Assembly: GCA_019636245.1 (NCBI GenBank)
Contig: JAHBXX010000042.1
Coordinates: 1-40,156 of the forward strand
Direction: 5' to 3'
Length of the DNA stretch: 40,156 bases
Origin: Planctomycetota bacterium
GTDB taxonomy: Bacteria > Planctomycetota > UBA1135 > UBA2386
Part shown: positions 7,597 to 15,563 of the stretch, piece after piece
How positions within the stretch are numbered: the first letter of the stretch is position 1
Layout: the number at the start of each line of letters is the position of its first letter
Made by a program: the position numbers and the translations under genes
Notes under the pieces: model-generated
What the model saw: the letters and a program-made list of their open reading frames with translations, nothing else
What the model was told of the DNA's origin: nothing
Databases searched by the model: none

Positions 7597-8469
7597 TCAC
7601 CTCGGCAAGAGGCTGCGCAGGCGCAACCGCAATCCCTTCCAGCTCCGGCACAGCCGGTCGGCCTCGCCGATCAGCGTGCGCGCCGCCACCCGCTGGCCCT
7701 GGCCGATCAGGTCGTAGGCGAGGTCGAGCCGCAGATCCGCGCGCCGCCGGCGCACCAGGGCCTGGAAGTGCGCCTCGCCCTGGTGTTCCCGCTCGATGCG
7801 ATCGAGGATCTTGTCGACGCCGACCAGGAACCGGCTGTTCGCCGACAGGCCGCCGGCGTGCACCCGATAGAAGGTCAATGGTTCGGCGAGGTAGGCGATC
7901 GGCTCGCGGACGCTGAGCCGCAGCCAGAGGTCGTAGTCCTCGGTCGCGATCAGGTCCGGATCCTCGTCGAAGCCGCCGACCGCCTGCACCGCCTCGCGGC
8001 GGGCCACGACCGAGCTGCAGACGATCGGGTTGCCCTGCAGCAACAGCTCCAGCGTCAGCGCCATCGGCACGTCGCGGCGGTCGTTCTTGCGCCGCTCGAC
8101 GCGGTCCCCGCACACCACCCAGGCATCGGTCGACACGCAGCCGGCCCGCAGGTCGCGCAGCGCCTCGACCGAACGCTCCAGCTTGTCGGGCGCATACCAG
8201 TCGTCGGCGTCGAGGAAGGCCACGAACTCCGCCCGCGCCGCGGCGAGGCCGCGGTTGCGCGCCGCGCCGGGTCCCTTCTGCTCCTGCCGCAGGCACTCGA
8301 CGCCGTGCCGCGCCGCCACCGCCGCCGTGTCGTCGGTCGAGCCGTCGTCGACGACCACGACCTGCTCGGGCAGATGCGTCTGCTGCTCGAGCGACTGCAG
8401 CGCCACCGGCAGGAAGGCCGCCGCGTTGTACGCCGGCACGACCACGGTCACGGGCGACCGCTGCATCAT
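7597..8469 (-). CDS. Glycosyltransferase family 2
   Basis: 290 residues. The GT-A fold is clear: VTVVVPAYNAAAFLP at the N-terminus, the nucleotide-binding VVVDDGSTDD at residues 38-47, KGPGAARNRGL, and the metal-binding DADD at residues 87-90. Downstream, GGFDEDPDLIATEDYDLWLRL holds the E-D-x-D-L-W-x-R signature with the probable catalytic base. The last 60 residues are basic and helical and may associate with the membrane. The ATG overlaps the stop of the flippase gene by 4 bp, implying translational coupling. It probably adds a sugar to a lipid-linked repeat unit in the cytoplasm. The sugar is unknown. Confidence 0.9.
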   Translation of the reverse strand: MMQRSPVTVVVPAYNAAAFLPVALQSLEQQTHLPEQVVVVDDGSTDDTAAVAARHGVECLRQEQKGPGAARNRGLAAARAEFVAFLDADDWYAPDKLERSVEALRDLRAGCVSTDAWVVCGDRVERRKNDRRDVPMALTLELLLQGNPIVCSSVVARREAVQAVGGFDEDPDLIATEDYDLWLRLSVREPIAYLAEPLTFYRVHAGGLSANSRFLVGVDKILDRIEREHQGEAHFQALVRRRRADLRLDLAYDLIGQGQRVAARTLIGEADRLCRSWKGLRLRLRSLLPR

Positions 8470-9899
8470 CGCCGCCCCCAGAGTCGCACCTTGTCGACCA
8501 CTGCCTGCACGATCTCCCGGATGTAGCGGAAATCACCCGCCTGCACGACGAGGAACCGCCAGATCGGCGTGCCCGTCTGCCGCGAATAGGCGATCGAAGT
8601 GTAGACCGTCGAGGCGACGTAGGCAATCGACGACGCGGCGGCCGCGCCGACGGCGCCGTGGGCCGGGATCAGCACGACGTCCATCGCCAGCATGGTCGCC
8701 AGCACCAGCAGCTGGGCGTTGACGCACGTCTGCAGCCGGTTGCGGGCGGCGAGATCGGCCTGCAGGACCTTCGACACCGTGAACGCGACCGTGCCCGGCA
8801 CCAGCACCAGCAACGACGCGCCGACGGTCGGGCTCCAGTCGCGCAACCAGACCACGTCGTCGCCCTTGGCGACGATGGTGATCAGGCTCATCGCCGGATC
8901 GATCACCAGCAGGATCGCCACCGCGCCGAGCAGGGACAGCGCGAGGCCGAGCCGCGACAGGACAGGCGTCAGCACCCGCGCCTGTTCGTGGGTGCTGCCG
9001 GCGACCTTGGAGAAGAACAGGTCGCGCATCGCCTCGGGGAAATGCCACACCAGTTCGGCCCAGGTGACCGACATCGAATAGAACGCGACCTGCACGGCGG
9101 CCAGCCGCTCGGCCTCGCCGCGGCCGAGGCCGCGGGCCTGCAGGGTCGCGAAGTAGACGCCCGCCAGCACCAGCAGGTCCAGGCGGTGGTTCAGGTAGGC
9201 CAGCGTCGAGGTCAGGTTGGCCTTCCAGCCGTAGCGGACGCCATCACGCAGGAAGTCGCGGTGCACGCGCACCCGCAACGTCACCACCTTGCGCACCAGC
9301 CAGAGCGCCAGGGCCGCCACCAGCAACGTCGAGAGCAGGCGCCCCCAGGCGACCGCGGTCGGCACGTGCTCGCGCTCGACGTCGCCGCCGAGCAGGAAGA
9401 AGAAGCCGAAGAAGGCGGGCAGGAAGGCCAGCGACGTCACCACGTGCAGGACGCCGTAGTCGCGGATGCGGTCGGTCGCCAGCTGGGTGCTGTTGGCGTA
9501 GCTGGCGACCAGCAGCAGCGGCACCGACAGGCAGATCGGCACCACGACGATGGGATCGAAGCGCCACTCCGGCCCCAGCAGCGGCAGCACGAACAGCGTG
9601 ACCGCGGCGGCGGCGGCGGCGACGAATCCGCCCCACGCCAGCGCCACGCCCATCGAGGTCTCGAAGCAGACCTGCGGCGAGTAGCGGCCGCGGCGCACGA
9701 AGTAGACCAGCGACGTCGCCAGCCCGAGGTTGGCGATCGCGCCGAGGATGAACGGCAGCGAGGCGGCGATCCCGGACTTGCCGTGCTCCTGCGGCTGGTT
9801 GACGCACAGCAGGTAGAGCACCAGGCCACCGCCCTTGTCCACGGCCACGACCAGCACGTGGACCAGGAACGTGAACACCACCCAGCGCCGGAAGTTCAT
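8466..9899 (-). CDS. Polysaccharide flippase-like membrane protein (Wzx/MATE-type)
   Basis: 477 residues, nearly all hydrophobic, with roughly 12-14 transmembrane helices separated by short charged loops. Both size and pattern fit O-antigen flippases of the MOP superfamily. A helix pair rich in small residues (MGVALAWGGFVAAAAAAVTLFVLPLL), the basic cytoplasmic loop KVVTLRVRVHRDFLRDGVRYGWKANL and the terminal helix group after GTVAFTVSKVLQADLAARNRLQ are typical. It would move undecaprenyl-linked glycan to the periplasmic face. It lies 39 nt after the HDOD gene and overlaps the GT2 gene by 4 bp. Exact family membership (Polysacc_synt versus MurJ-like) cannot be settled by eye. Confidence 0.8.
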   Translation of the reverse strand: MNFRRWVVFTFLVHVLVVAVDKGGGLVLYLLCVNQPQEHGKSGIAASLPFILGAIANLGLATSLVYFVRRGRYSPQVCFETSMGVALAWGGFVAAAAAAVTLFVLPLLGPEWRFDPIVVVPICLSVPLLLVASYANSTQLATDRIRDYGVLHVVTSLAFLPAFFGFFFLLGGDVEREHVPTAVAWGRLLSTLLVAALALWLVRKVVTLRVRVHRDFLRDGVRYGWKANLTSTLAYLNHRLDLLVLAGVYFATLQARGLGRGEAERLAAVQVAFYSMSVTWAELVWHFPEAMRDLFFSKVAGSTHEQARVLTPVLSRLGLALSLLGAVAILLVIDPAMSLITIVAKGDDVVWLRDWSPTVGASLLVLVPGTVAFTVSKVLQADLAARNRLQTCVNAQLLVLATMLAMDVVLIPAHGAVGAAAASSIAYVASTVYTSIAYSRQTGTPIWRFLVVQAGDFRYIREIVQAVVDKVRLWGRR

Positions 9900-9938
9900 C
9901 GTCGCTCGGACCGCGTCGAGGACGCGGCGCCGGACCGG

Positions 9939-10811
9939 TCACCAGGGCAGTTCCGAGGCCGCGAAGTCCTCCTGGATCTGCGGCAGCAGCTCGGCCACCC
10001 TGGCCGCATCGAGTCCGACGTGGTCGTGCACGTCCGGCTCCATCGCGGCCACGCTCGTGCCGACCGTGGACGGGGTGCCAGACCGCCAGGCGAGCTGGTC
10101 GGCGAGGTGGATGAGCGAGGAGAGGGAGCGATGGAAGGGATCGCGCGAGGGGGCGTGATGGTAGCGGATCGCGATCGCCAGGTCCTCCGGCAGCGACCAC
10201 TTGATCGCCAGGACGGAACCGACGTCGGCGTGCGTGAAGCCGAAACAGTCGGTCTCGACCGCGGTCTCGCTGCGCTGCTCCTGCACCGCCCGGCGCAGCA
10301 TCGCCAGGTAGCGCGGGGCCGCCTTCTCCATCAGGATGATCTTGCCGATGTCGTGCAGCAGACCGGCGATGTACACGTCTTCCGGATGCACGTCGGCGAA
10401 CGCGGGCGACGCCGCGGCCAGGGTGCGCGCCGCGACGCCCGTGTAGATCGCGTGCTTCCAGAACGCGAGCGGGTCGAAGTGCTGGATCTTCTCGCGGCGT
10501 TTGCCGAACGCCGAGAACACCGCCGCCTTCAGCGCCACCTTCTTGGTCATGTTGAAGCCCATGACCGAGACCGCGAGGCTCACCGACGACACGCGCACCT
10601 GCAGGCCGTAGTAGGCGGAGTTGACGATGCGCAGGATGTTCGTCGACACCGCCGGGTCCTTGGTCACGACCTTGGCGACGTCGGCCGCCGACGCGTCGCT
10701 GCCGGCGATGACCTCGTTCAGCTTCAGCAGCACCTCCGGCATCGTCGGCAGCTCGATGGTGTCGTTCACCAGGCCGAGGATGTTCGAGGACTGTCCGGGT
10801 GCTTGCGCCAT
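9939..10811 (-). CDS. HDOD domain signalling protein
   Basis: 290 residues. The HDOD domain (PF08668) runs from LPTMPEVLLKLNEVI through VVTKDPAVSTNILRIVNSAYYGL to the helical core. The HD motif is HDIGK, followed by FTHADVGSVLAIKWSLP and IRYHHAPS, so metal-binding residues appear at least partly kept; many HDOD proteins have lost them. Such proteins act in signalling and development, often linked to cyclic-di-GMP output. An AGGAA ribosome binding site (10816-10820) precedes the ATG at 10811. The frame extends upstream, but without domain content. As first gene of the polysaccharide operon it may control glycan production; this is an inference from position. Confidence 0.88.
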   Translation of the reverse strand: MAQAPGQSSNILGLVNDTIELPTMPEVLLKLNEVIAGSDASAADVAKVVTKDPAVSTNILRIVNSAYYGLQVRVSSVSLAVSVMGFNMTKKVALKAAVFSAFGKRREKIQHFDPLAFWKHAIYTGVAARTLAAASPAFADVHPEDVYIAGLLHDIGKIILMEKAAPRYLAMLRRAVQEQRSETAVETDCFGFTHADVGSVLAIKWSLPEDLAIAIRYHHAPSRDPFHRSLSSLIHLADQLAWRSGTPSTVGTSVAAMEPDVHDHVGLDAARVAELLPQIQEDFAASELPW

Positions 10812-10896
10812 GCCGTTCCTGCGGCCTTGTATCGGGAGTCCGGGCCCGCAAGCTTGACGGGCGCCGGTCCCCGACCCGAAACCGCCGAGACACCGC

Positions 10897-12153
10897 ATGC
10901 ACGAGCCTTCCGGCGCAGCGCCGGCCGTCCCGGCCCCCCTGCGCGGCCCCCGGGTCGTGTTCCTGTGCCAACGGGTGCCGTGGCCGCCAGATCGCGGCGA
11001 CCGCATCACCACGTGGCACTTCCTGCAGCACCTGCTGGCCCGCGGCGCCGACGTGCACCTGGGCTGCTTCCGCGAGGAGGAACGGGACGCCGAGGGCATC
11101 GCGTTCCTGGCCGGGCGCTGCCGTGAGGTCGTGGCGCCGCGCCTGTCCCGACGTTGGCGCCGGTGGACCAGCCTGCGCGGCCTGGGCACCGGCGAGGCGC
11201 TGACGCTGCCGTTCTTCCGCCACCACGCCTTGCGCGCCGCCGTCGCCCGCTGGGCCCGCACGGCGCCGGTCGATCTGGTCTACGTCTACTCGTCGTCGAT
11301 GGCCCAGTACGCGCTGGCGGCGCCGGCGCGGGCGAAGGTGATGCAGTTCGCCGAGCTGGACTCCGACAAGTGGCGGCAGTTCGCCGCCGACAGCGGCCCG
11401 CTCGGCCGGTGGATCTACGGCCGCGAGGCGGTGCGGCTGCTCGCCTTCGAGGACCGCGTCGCGCGCACCTTCTCGCGCTCGCTGGTCGTCAGCGAGGTCG
11501 AACGCGAGCTGTTCACGGCGCGCATCCCCGGAGTCGTGCCCGACGTGCTGCCCAACGGCGTCGACGTCGCGCATTTCGCCTCGGCGGGCGACGGCGAGCG
11601 CCATCCGCACACCGCGATCTTCACCGGCGTCATGGACTATGCGCCCAACGTCGACGCCGTGTGCTGGTTCGCCGAGCGGTGCTGGCCCACGCTGCGCGCC
11701 GGCTTCGCCGACGCGCGGCTGCTGGTGGTCGGCAGCCGACCGACGGCGCGCGTGCGGGCCTTGGCGCGCCTGCCGGGCGTCACCGTGACCGGCCGCGTGG
11801 AATCGACGCCGCCGTGGTTCGACCGGGCCGCGGTCGGCATCGCGCCGCTGCGGCTGGCGCGCGGCGTGCAGAACAAGGTGCTCGAGGCGATGAGCATGGG
11901 TCTGCCCGTGGTCGCCTCGCCGCCGGCGGCGCAGGGGCTCGGCCAGGTGCCGACGGGCACGCTGCTGGTCGCCGACGGGGAGGCGGCCACGATCGCCGCC
12001 GTGGCGGCGTTGTTCGCCGACCCGACGGCGGCGCGCCGCCAGGGCGCGGCGGCCGCGGCCTTCGTGCGGCGCGAGTTCGGCTGGGAACGCATGTACGCGC
12101 GCCTCGATGCGCTGCTGGCCGAACTCGGCGTGCCGTTCGCCGATCAGCCCTGA
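10897..12153 (+). CDS. TIGR03087-type glycosyltransferase (exosortase-associated family)
   Basis: 418 residues. The N-terminal VVFLCQRVPWPPDRGDRITTWHFL and the DSDKWRQFA segment are hallmarks of the TIGR03087 glycosyltransferases, which accompany PEP-CTERM/exosortase exopolysaccharide systems. The C-terminal GT-B domain has VLPNGVDVAHF, GVMDYAPNVDAVCWF and the donor-site stretch GVQNKVLEAMSMGLPVVAS. It is divergent from the HDOD-led operon (85 nt between starts) and probably contributes to the same surface glycan. No exosortase or PEP-CTERM protein lies in the window, so the link to protein sorting is not shown here. Its last 10 bp overlap the end of the convergent membrane-protein gene. Confidence 0.85.
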   Translation: MHEPSGAAPAVPAPLRGPRVVFLCQRVPWPPDRGDRITTWHFLQHLLARGADVHLGCFREEERDAEGIAFLAGRCREVVAPRLSRRWRRWTSLRGLGTGEALTLPFFRHHALRAAVARWARTAPVDLVYVYSSSMAQYALAAPARAKVMQFAELDSDKWRQFAADSGPLGRWIYGREAVRLLAFEDRVARTFSRSLVVSEVERELFTARIPGVVPDVLPNGVDVAHFASAGDGERHPHTAIFTGVMDYAPNVDAVCWFAERCWPTLRAGFADARLLVVGSRPTARVRALARLPGVTVTGRVESTPPWFDRAAVGIAPLRLARGVQNKVLEAMSMGLPVVASPPAAQGLGQVPTGTLLVADGEAATIAAVAALFADPTAARRQGAAAAAFVRREFGWERMYARLDALLAELGVPFADQP

Positions 12154-12581
12154 CGGGCGTCCGCGCGCAGCGCCGCCCAGACCGCGCCCACGGCGACGAG
12201 CAGCAGCAGCGCACCGAGCGGCGTCAGCACGATGCCGATGCCGGGGTCGCCGTCACGGGCGTCGATGCCGCCGAGCAGGAAGCCGCCGGGCAGCGCCACG
12301 CTGGCGCCGAACAGGCACGCCGATCCGAGCCGGGGCGGCCGGGCGGCATGCGGCAGCGACGCGGCGAAGCCGAGGTGCGCCAGCGCCAGGACGGCGCCGT
12401 GCGCATGGCCCAGGCGCCACAGCAGCCGCCGGGTCTCGTTGCCGACCGCGAGGTAGGCATCGGCCTTCAGCGCGTGCAGCGCCTCGAGGCCCAGACCGAG
12501 CAGCGCGAACAGGAACAGGCTGCCCCAGCCGAACCGCAGGTGGCGGCGCACGAGCCGGCGGACGTCGTCGTCGAGGTTCAT
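12144..12581 (-). CDS. Four-helix integral membrane protein, partner of the multihaem cytochrome
   Basis: 145 residues with four predicted transmembrane helices: FGWGSLFLFALLGLGLEALHAL, HGAVLALAHLGFAASL, LGSACLFGASVALPGGFLLGG and GIVLTPLGALLLLVAVGAVWAAL. Histidines at the start of helix 2 (RLGHAHGAVLALAH) could bind haem or metal; this is speculation. The ATG overlaps the stop of the cytochrome gene (ATGA at 12578-12581), so the two are translationally coupled. That suggests it anchors the cytochrome or passes electrons between it and the quinone pool. No named family is recognised. The end overlaps the convergent glycosyltransferase gene by 10 bp. Confidence 0.75.
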   Translation of the reverse strand: MNLDDDVRRLVRRHLRFGWGSLFLFALLGLGLEALHALKADAYLAVGNETRRLLWRLGHAHGAVLALAHLGFAASLPHAARPPRLGSACLFGASVALPGGFLLGGIDARDGDPGIGIVLTPLGALLLLVAVGAVWAALRADARQG

Positions 12582-14506
12582 TCGGCCAAGTAGACGCGGC
12601 GATCGTCGCGCCGCGCGAACTGGCGCGCAAACGCGGCCGCCTGCAGGCCGTCGGCGTCGAGCAGCAGCGCCGGCCGCGGCGGGCCCTGGTAGTGCTGCCG
12701 CCATGCCGCCGCCACGCGTTCGCCCACCGGCCGCGCCGCCGCCTCCGGCGCCAGGAAGTCGTAGCCGGCCAGCGCTTCGGCGACCGCGCCGCCGAGCGAC
12801 CGCAGCGACCTCGCCGCCTGGAACCGCACGGCGTAGTAGGGATCGTCGAGCAGCCTCGCCAGGTACGGCGCCATCCAGTCGGTGCCGGCCGCGGCGCGCG
12901 CCGGGGCCCAGCCGAGGCTCCAGGCCGCCAGCGTGCGCTGCCCGGCATCGCCGGCGAGCAACCAGCGCACGGCGGCCGCGACGTCGGCGTCGTCCTCGGG
13001 CAACGTCGCCGGCACGAGGCCCCAGTTCGCCCGCAGCGCCGCGTCCGTCCACCGCAGCGAACGATCGAGGTGGCACTGGTTGCAGGCGTTCGGCCGGCCG
13101 GTGGCCAGTTCGGCCTGCACGCTGGGACTGGTGATCGTGTGGCTGCGCGACGCCTTCATCAGCCCGAACGACGTGTGCGGCATGTGGCAGTCGTAGCAGA
13201 GGCTCCCGGGCGAATCGGGCGCGTGGCGGGTGTGCGCCGCCAGCGCCGCCGGTTCGGCCAGCGCGCCGTGGCACTGCGTGCAGGCGGCGTTGCCGCGCAT
13301 GCCGGCGCCGAGCTGGTCGTCGCGCCAGGTCGCGAGGTCGGCGGCGGCCTCGGGGTGCATGCGGTGGCAGGTGGTGCAGTCGAGCTGGCGCGTCCGATCG
13401 CCGTGGGTGTAGCACGGCGACCGCCGCAGGCCGTTGTACTCGCGGCCGGAGAGGCGCACCTCGCCATCGGACCAGAACGAACTGGCGAAGAACTCCGGGT
13501 TGTGGCGCAGTTCGCGCCGTACCTCCGGCGCGTCGCGTTGCTCCCGGCCGACGATCAGGTGGCTCGCGTCGAGGTCCAGGCCGGGGCGGTAGGGCGAACC
13601 GTGCTCGCGCCATGCCTCGGCGTGCTCCTGGCGCACCACCGCCACCGCGTGGCATTGGCCGCACACCTGCGCCGATCGCGCCGGCGGCAACGCGGCCGGG
13701 TCGACGATCGAGTCGTCGTGGCCCTGGCGGCGGCGCTGGAAGCGCGCCAGCGGCTCGCGGTTGGCGGCCGCATGGGCGGCCCCGGGGCCGTGGCAGGCCT
13801 CGCAGGCGATGCCGAACTCGCTCACCTCGGTGTCGTTGTGGTCGGCGTCGAACCGCGGCCGCGCGTTCGTCGCATGGCAGGCGTGGCAGCTCTGGCTCCA
13901 GGCGCCCGGCTCGGGCGGATCCTGGTGGTCGGGCGGCAGCACGAACGCCGCCGTCAACGGCAGCCAGAGACCCTCCTCGAGGTGGTAGCAGAGCGGCACC
14001 GGCGCCAGCTCGCGGCCCTTGCCGGTCGAGTACCAGAGCACCTGCAGGTGGTGCGAACCGGTGATCTGCTCGATCGGCCGCTCGACCGCGGCCGGACTGC
14101 GGCCGCGCCGCTCGAAGCGGGTCCACAGGCGGTCGCCGCGCCACTCGAGCAGCACCGGCGCGCCGAACCAGTCGAGCTGCAGGCGGTCGAAGCGCGGCAC
14201 CAGCGCCGCGCGCACGTCGACCCTGGTCATCGTGCGGTGGAACGACGCCTGCCACGAGGCGTGCTGGTCGGGGTGGCAGGCGCGGCACGACGCCGAGCCG
14301 ACGTAGCCGTGGCCGCGGACCTCGAGCGGCCGCGTCGACGGCGGCGACGCCGGCGCCGGCGCGAACGCGAACGCGGCCACCGCGGCGGCGAGCGCGGCGG
14401 CGCCGGCGGCCACCCGGCAAAGGCGGCGGCCGCCGGCGCCGGCCGGGAGCCGCCAGAGCGGCGCCACGGCGAGCGCGGCGAGCAGCGCGGTGAGGAACGG
14501 CAGCAT
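12578..14506 (-). CDS. Octahaem c-type cytochrome with HEAT-like tail
   Basis: 642 residues. Two hydrophobic N-terminal segments (residues 1-20 and 31-50) form a signal or membrane anchor. Eight CxxCH haem sites follow: 74-78, 207-211, 235-239, 282-286, 377-381, 409-413, 437-441 and 475-479. Extra histidines between them (SHHLQ, HNDTE, CYTHGD, HTRHAP) could be distal ligands. The middle resembles the cytochrome c554/NrfA-like multihaem fold found in planctomycete and acidobacterial proteins. From about residue 500, DWMAPYLARLLDDPYYAVRF and neighbours look like HEAT repeats. It likely carries electrons in the periplasm; the substrate or partner is unknown. The coupled four-helix protein downstream is its probable membrane partner. 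Confidence 0.88.
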   Translation of the reverse strand: MLPFLTALLAALAVAPLWRLPAGAGGRRLCRVAAGAAALAAAVAAFAFAPAPASPPSTRPLEVRGHGYVGSASCRACHPDQHASWQASFHRTMTRVDVRAALVPRFDRLQLDWFGAPVLLEWRGDRLWTRFERRGRSPAAVERPIEQITGSHHLQVLWYSTGKGRELAPVPLCYHLEEGLWLPLTAAFVLPPDHQDPPEPGAWSQSCHACHATNARPRFDADHNDTEVSEFGIACEACHGPGAAHAAANREPLARFQRRRQGHDDSIVDPAALPPARSAQVCGQCHAVAVVRQEHAEAWREHGSPYRPGLDLDASHLIVGREQRDAPEVRRELRHNPEFFASSFWSDGEVRLSGREYNGLRRSPCYTHGDRTRQLDCTTCHRMHPEAAADLATWRDDQLGAGMRGNAACTQCHGALAEPAALAAHTRHAPDSPGSLCYDCHMPHTSFGLMKASRSHTITSPSVQAELATGRPNACNQCHLDRSLRWTDAALRANWGLVPATLPEDDADVAAAVRWLLAGDAGQRTLAAWSLGWAPARAAAGTDWMAPYLARLLDDPYYAVRFQAARSLRSLGGAVAEALAGYDFLAPEAAARPVGERVAAAWRQHYQGPPRPALLLDADGLQAAAFARQFARRDDRRVYLAE

Positions 14507-14515
14507 CGACGGCGC

Positions 14516-14521
14516 AGTCTA
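14516..14521 (-). promoter_or_regulatory. Candidate -10 element TAGACT (minus strand)
   Basis: CGTAGACTGCGCC on the minus strand ends 9 nt before the ATG of the octahaem cytochrome. Transcription would begin almost at the start codon, giving a leaderless or nearly leaderless mRNA. Confidence 0.5.
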
Positions 14522-14564
14522 CGGCCGGCCCGCGCGCTGGACGGCACGCGACCCCGGCCCGGGG

Positions 14565-15371
14565 TCAGTCGACCAGCGCCGGGAAGATCTCGCGCACCCG
14601 TTCGAGGTGGCGGTCGGCGTCGGCCTCCGCCTTGCCCGCCAGCAGCGCCAGCAGCGCCAGCAGGTCCTCCCCGGTGACCGTGTAGGTGGCCCGCGGCGAC
14701 TGGGCGATGTGGCGCTGGAACCGCTTGTGCGCCGCCTTCGGCGACAGCACGTAGCGCGGCTCGGGCTTCGCGTCGCCGTCGAGCTCGCGCAGCGCCGCGT
14801 CGGCCACGGCGCGTTCCTGGCCGGGCGCCGCGTCCAGCACGCGGCGGCAGATCTGCTTGCAGCGGCTCCACGACAGCTTGCCTTCGTGCAGAAGGACACG
14901 CAGGCGCGGGTCCATGCCCGGCACGAAGCGCACGATCTCCTCGACCCACGCCGGGCTCTTGTCGAGGAAGGCGGCGATGCGCTCCTTCGACCAGTTGGCG
15001 TTGTTGAGGTAGACGATCGTGTCGAAGTAGTCGGTGATGCGGGCGTCGAGCCGGTCGGCGTTGAGCTTCAGGTTGAGGGCGCGGATCTCCTCCAGTTCGC
15101 CGGCGACGACGCGCACGTCGATCCGGTCGTAGTAGTCGGGGTGGTCGGCGCGGATGCGGCGGATCGCCTCGAGCCGGTGGAAGCCGCCGACCAGGAAGTA
15201 CTCGCCGTGCTTGCGCTCCCAGACCACCAGCGGCTCGAGCAGTCCGTTCTTCAGGATGTCGTCGCGGTAGTGCAGGACCTTCTGCAGGTTCAGCTCGCGG
15301 TGGTTGGCGAGCAGCGGGTGCGTCTGCACGCGATCGAACGGGACGTAGTCGTAGCGTTTGGTGGTGAGCAT
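14565..15371 (-). CDS. ParB/Srx-fold DNA-binding protein
   Basis: 268 residues from the ATG that begins MLTTKRYDYVPFDRV. The frame is open upstream to 15530, but that part lacks coding character. The ParB N-terminal fold is visible: VQTHPLLANHRELNLQKVL, then LLEPLVVWERKHGEYFLVGGFHRLEAIRRI, where GGFHRLEA corresponds to the CTP/phosphate-binding GxxR box of ParB. A helix-turn-helix-like part follows (WSKERIAAFLDKSPAWVEEIV). The C-terminal 100 residues are charged. No parA, parS-like cluster or replication gene is nearby, so partition is unproven; it could be a ParB-like regulator. It lies upstream of the cytochrome pair on the same strand, with 58 nt between. Confidence 0.75.
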   Translation of the reverse strand: MLTTKRYDYVPFDRVQTHPLLANHRELNLQKVLHYRDDILKNGLLEPLVVWERKHGEYFLVGGFHRLEAIRRIRADHPDYYDRIDVRVVAGELEEIRALNLKLNADRLDARITDYFDTIVYLNNANWSKERIAAFLDKSPAWVEEIVRFVPGMDPRLRVLLHEGKLSWSRCKQICRRVLDAAPGQERAVADAALRELDGDAKPEPRYVLSPKAAHKRFQRHIAQSPRATYTVTGEDLLALLALLAGKAEADADRHLERVREIFPALVD

Positions 15372-15515
15372 GTCCGGGGCGCGGCAGCGCGTGGCGGCGG
15401 GCGCAGCGGAGCTTCGCGGTCGATCGCCGCCGAATCCAGCGCTCGCGCAACCGGGCACCGCGCGGATCCGGCAGGCGCCAGCGGGGGATGGCAAGCGGCC
15501 GGGCACGCGGTTCGC

Positions 15516-15521
15516 TAGGCT
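15516..15521 (+). promoter_or_regulatory. Candidate -10 element TAGGCT
   Basis: GCTAGGCTGTGGGCC, 42 nt before the ATG of the first beta-helix gene, in the 192-nt gap between the divergent parB-like and beta-helix genes. The rest of that gap shows nothing further that is recognisable. Confidence 0.45.
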
Positions 15522-15563
15522 GTGGGCCAACCGCGAAGCGGCGGCGCCTGCCGTCGGAATCCC

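Noticed and set aside
9590..9635. GCGGCGGCGGCGGC tract as a microsatellite.
   Set aside because: It encodes an alanine run inside a transmembrane helix of the flippase; similar runs occur throughout the window.
8658..11126. Long plus-strand open frame opposite the flippase and HDOD genes.
   Set aside because: Gln/His/Arg/Gly-rich antisense translation; the minus-strand genes have clear families.
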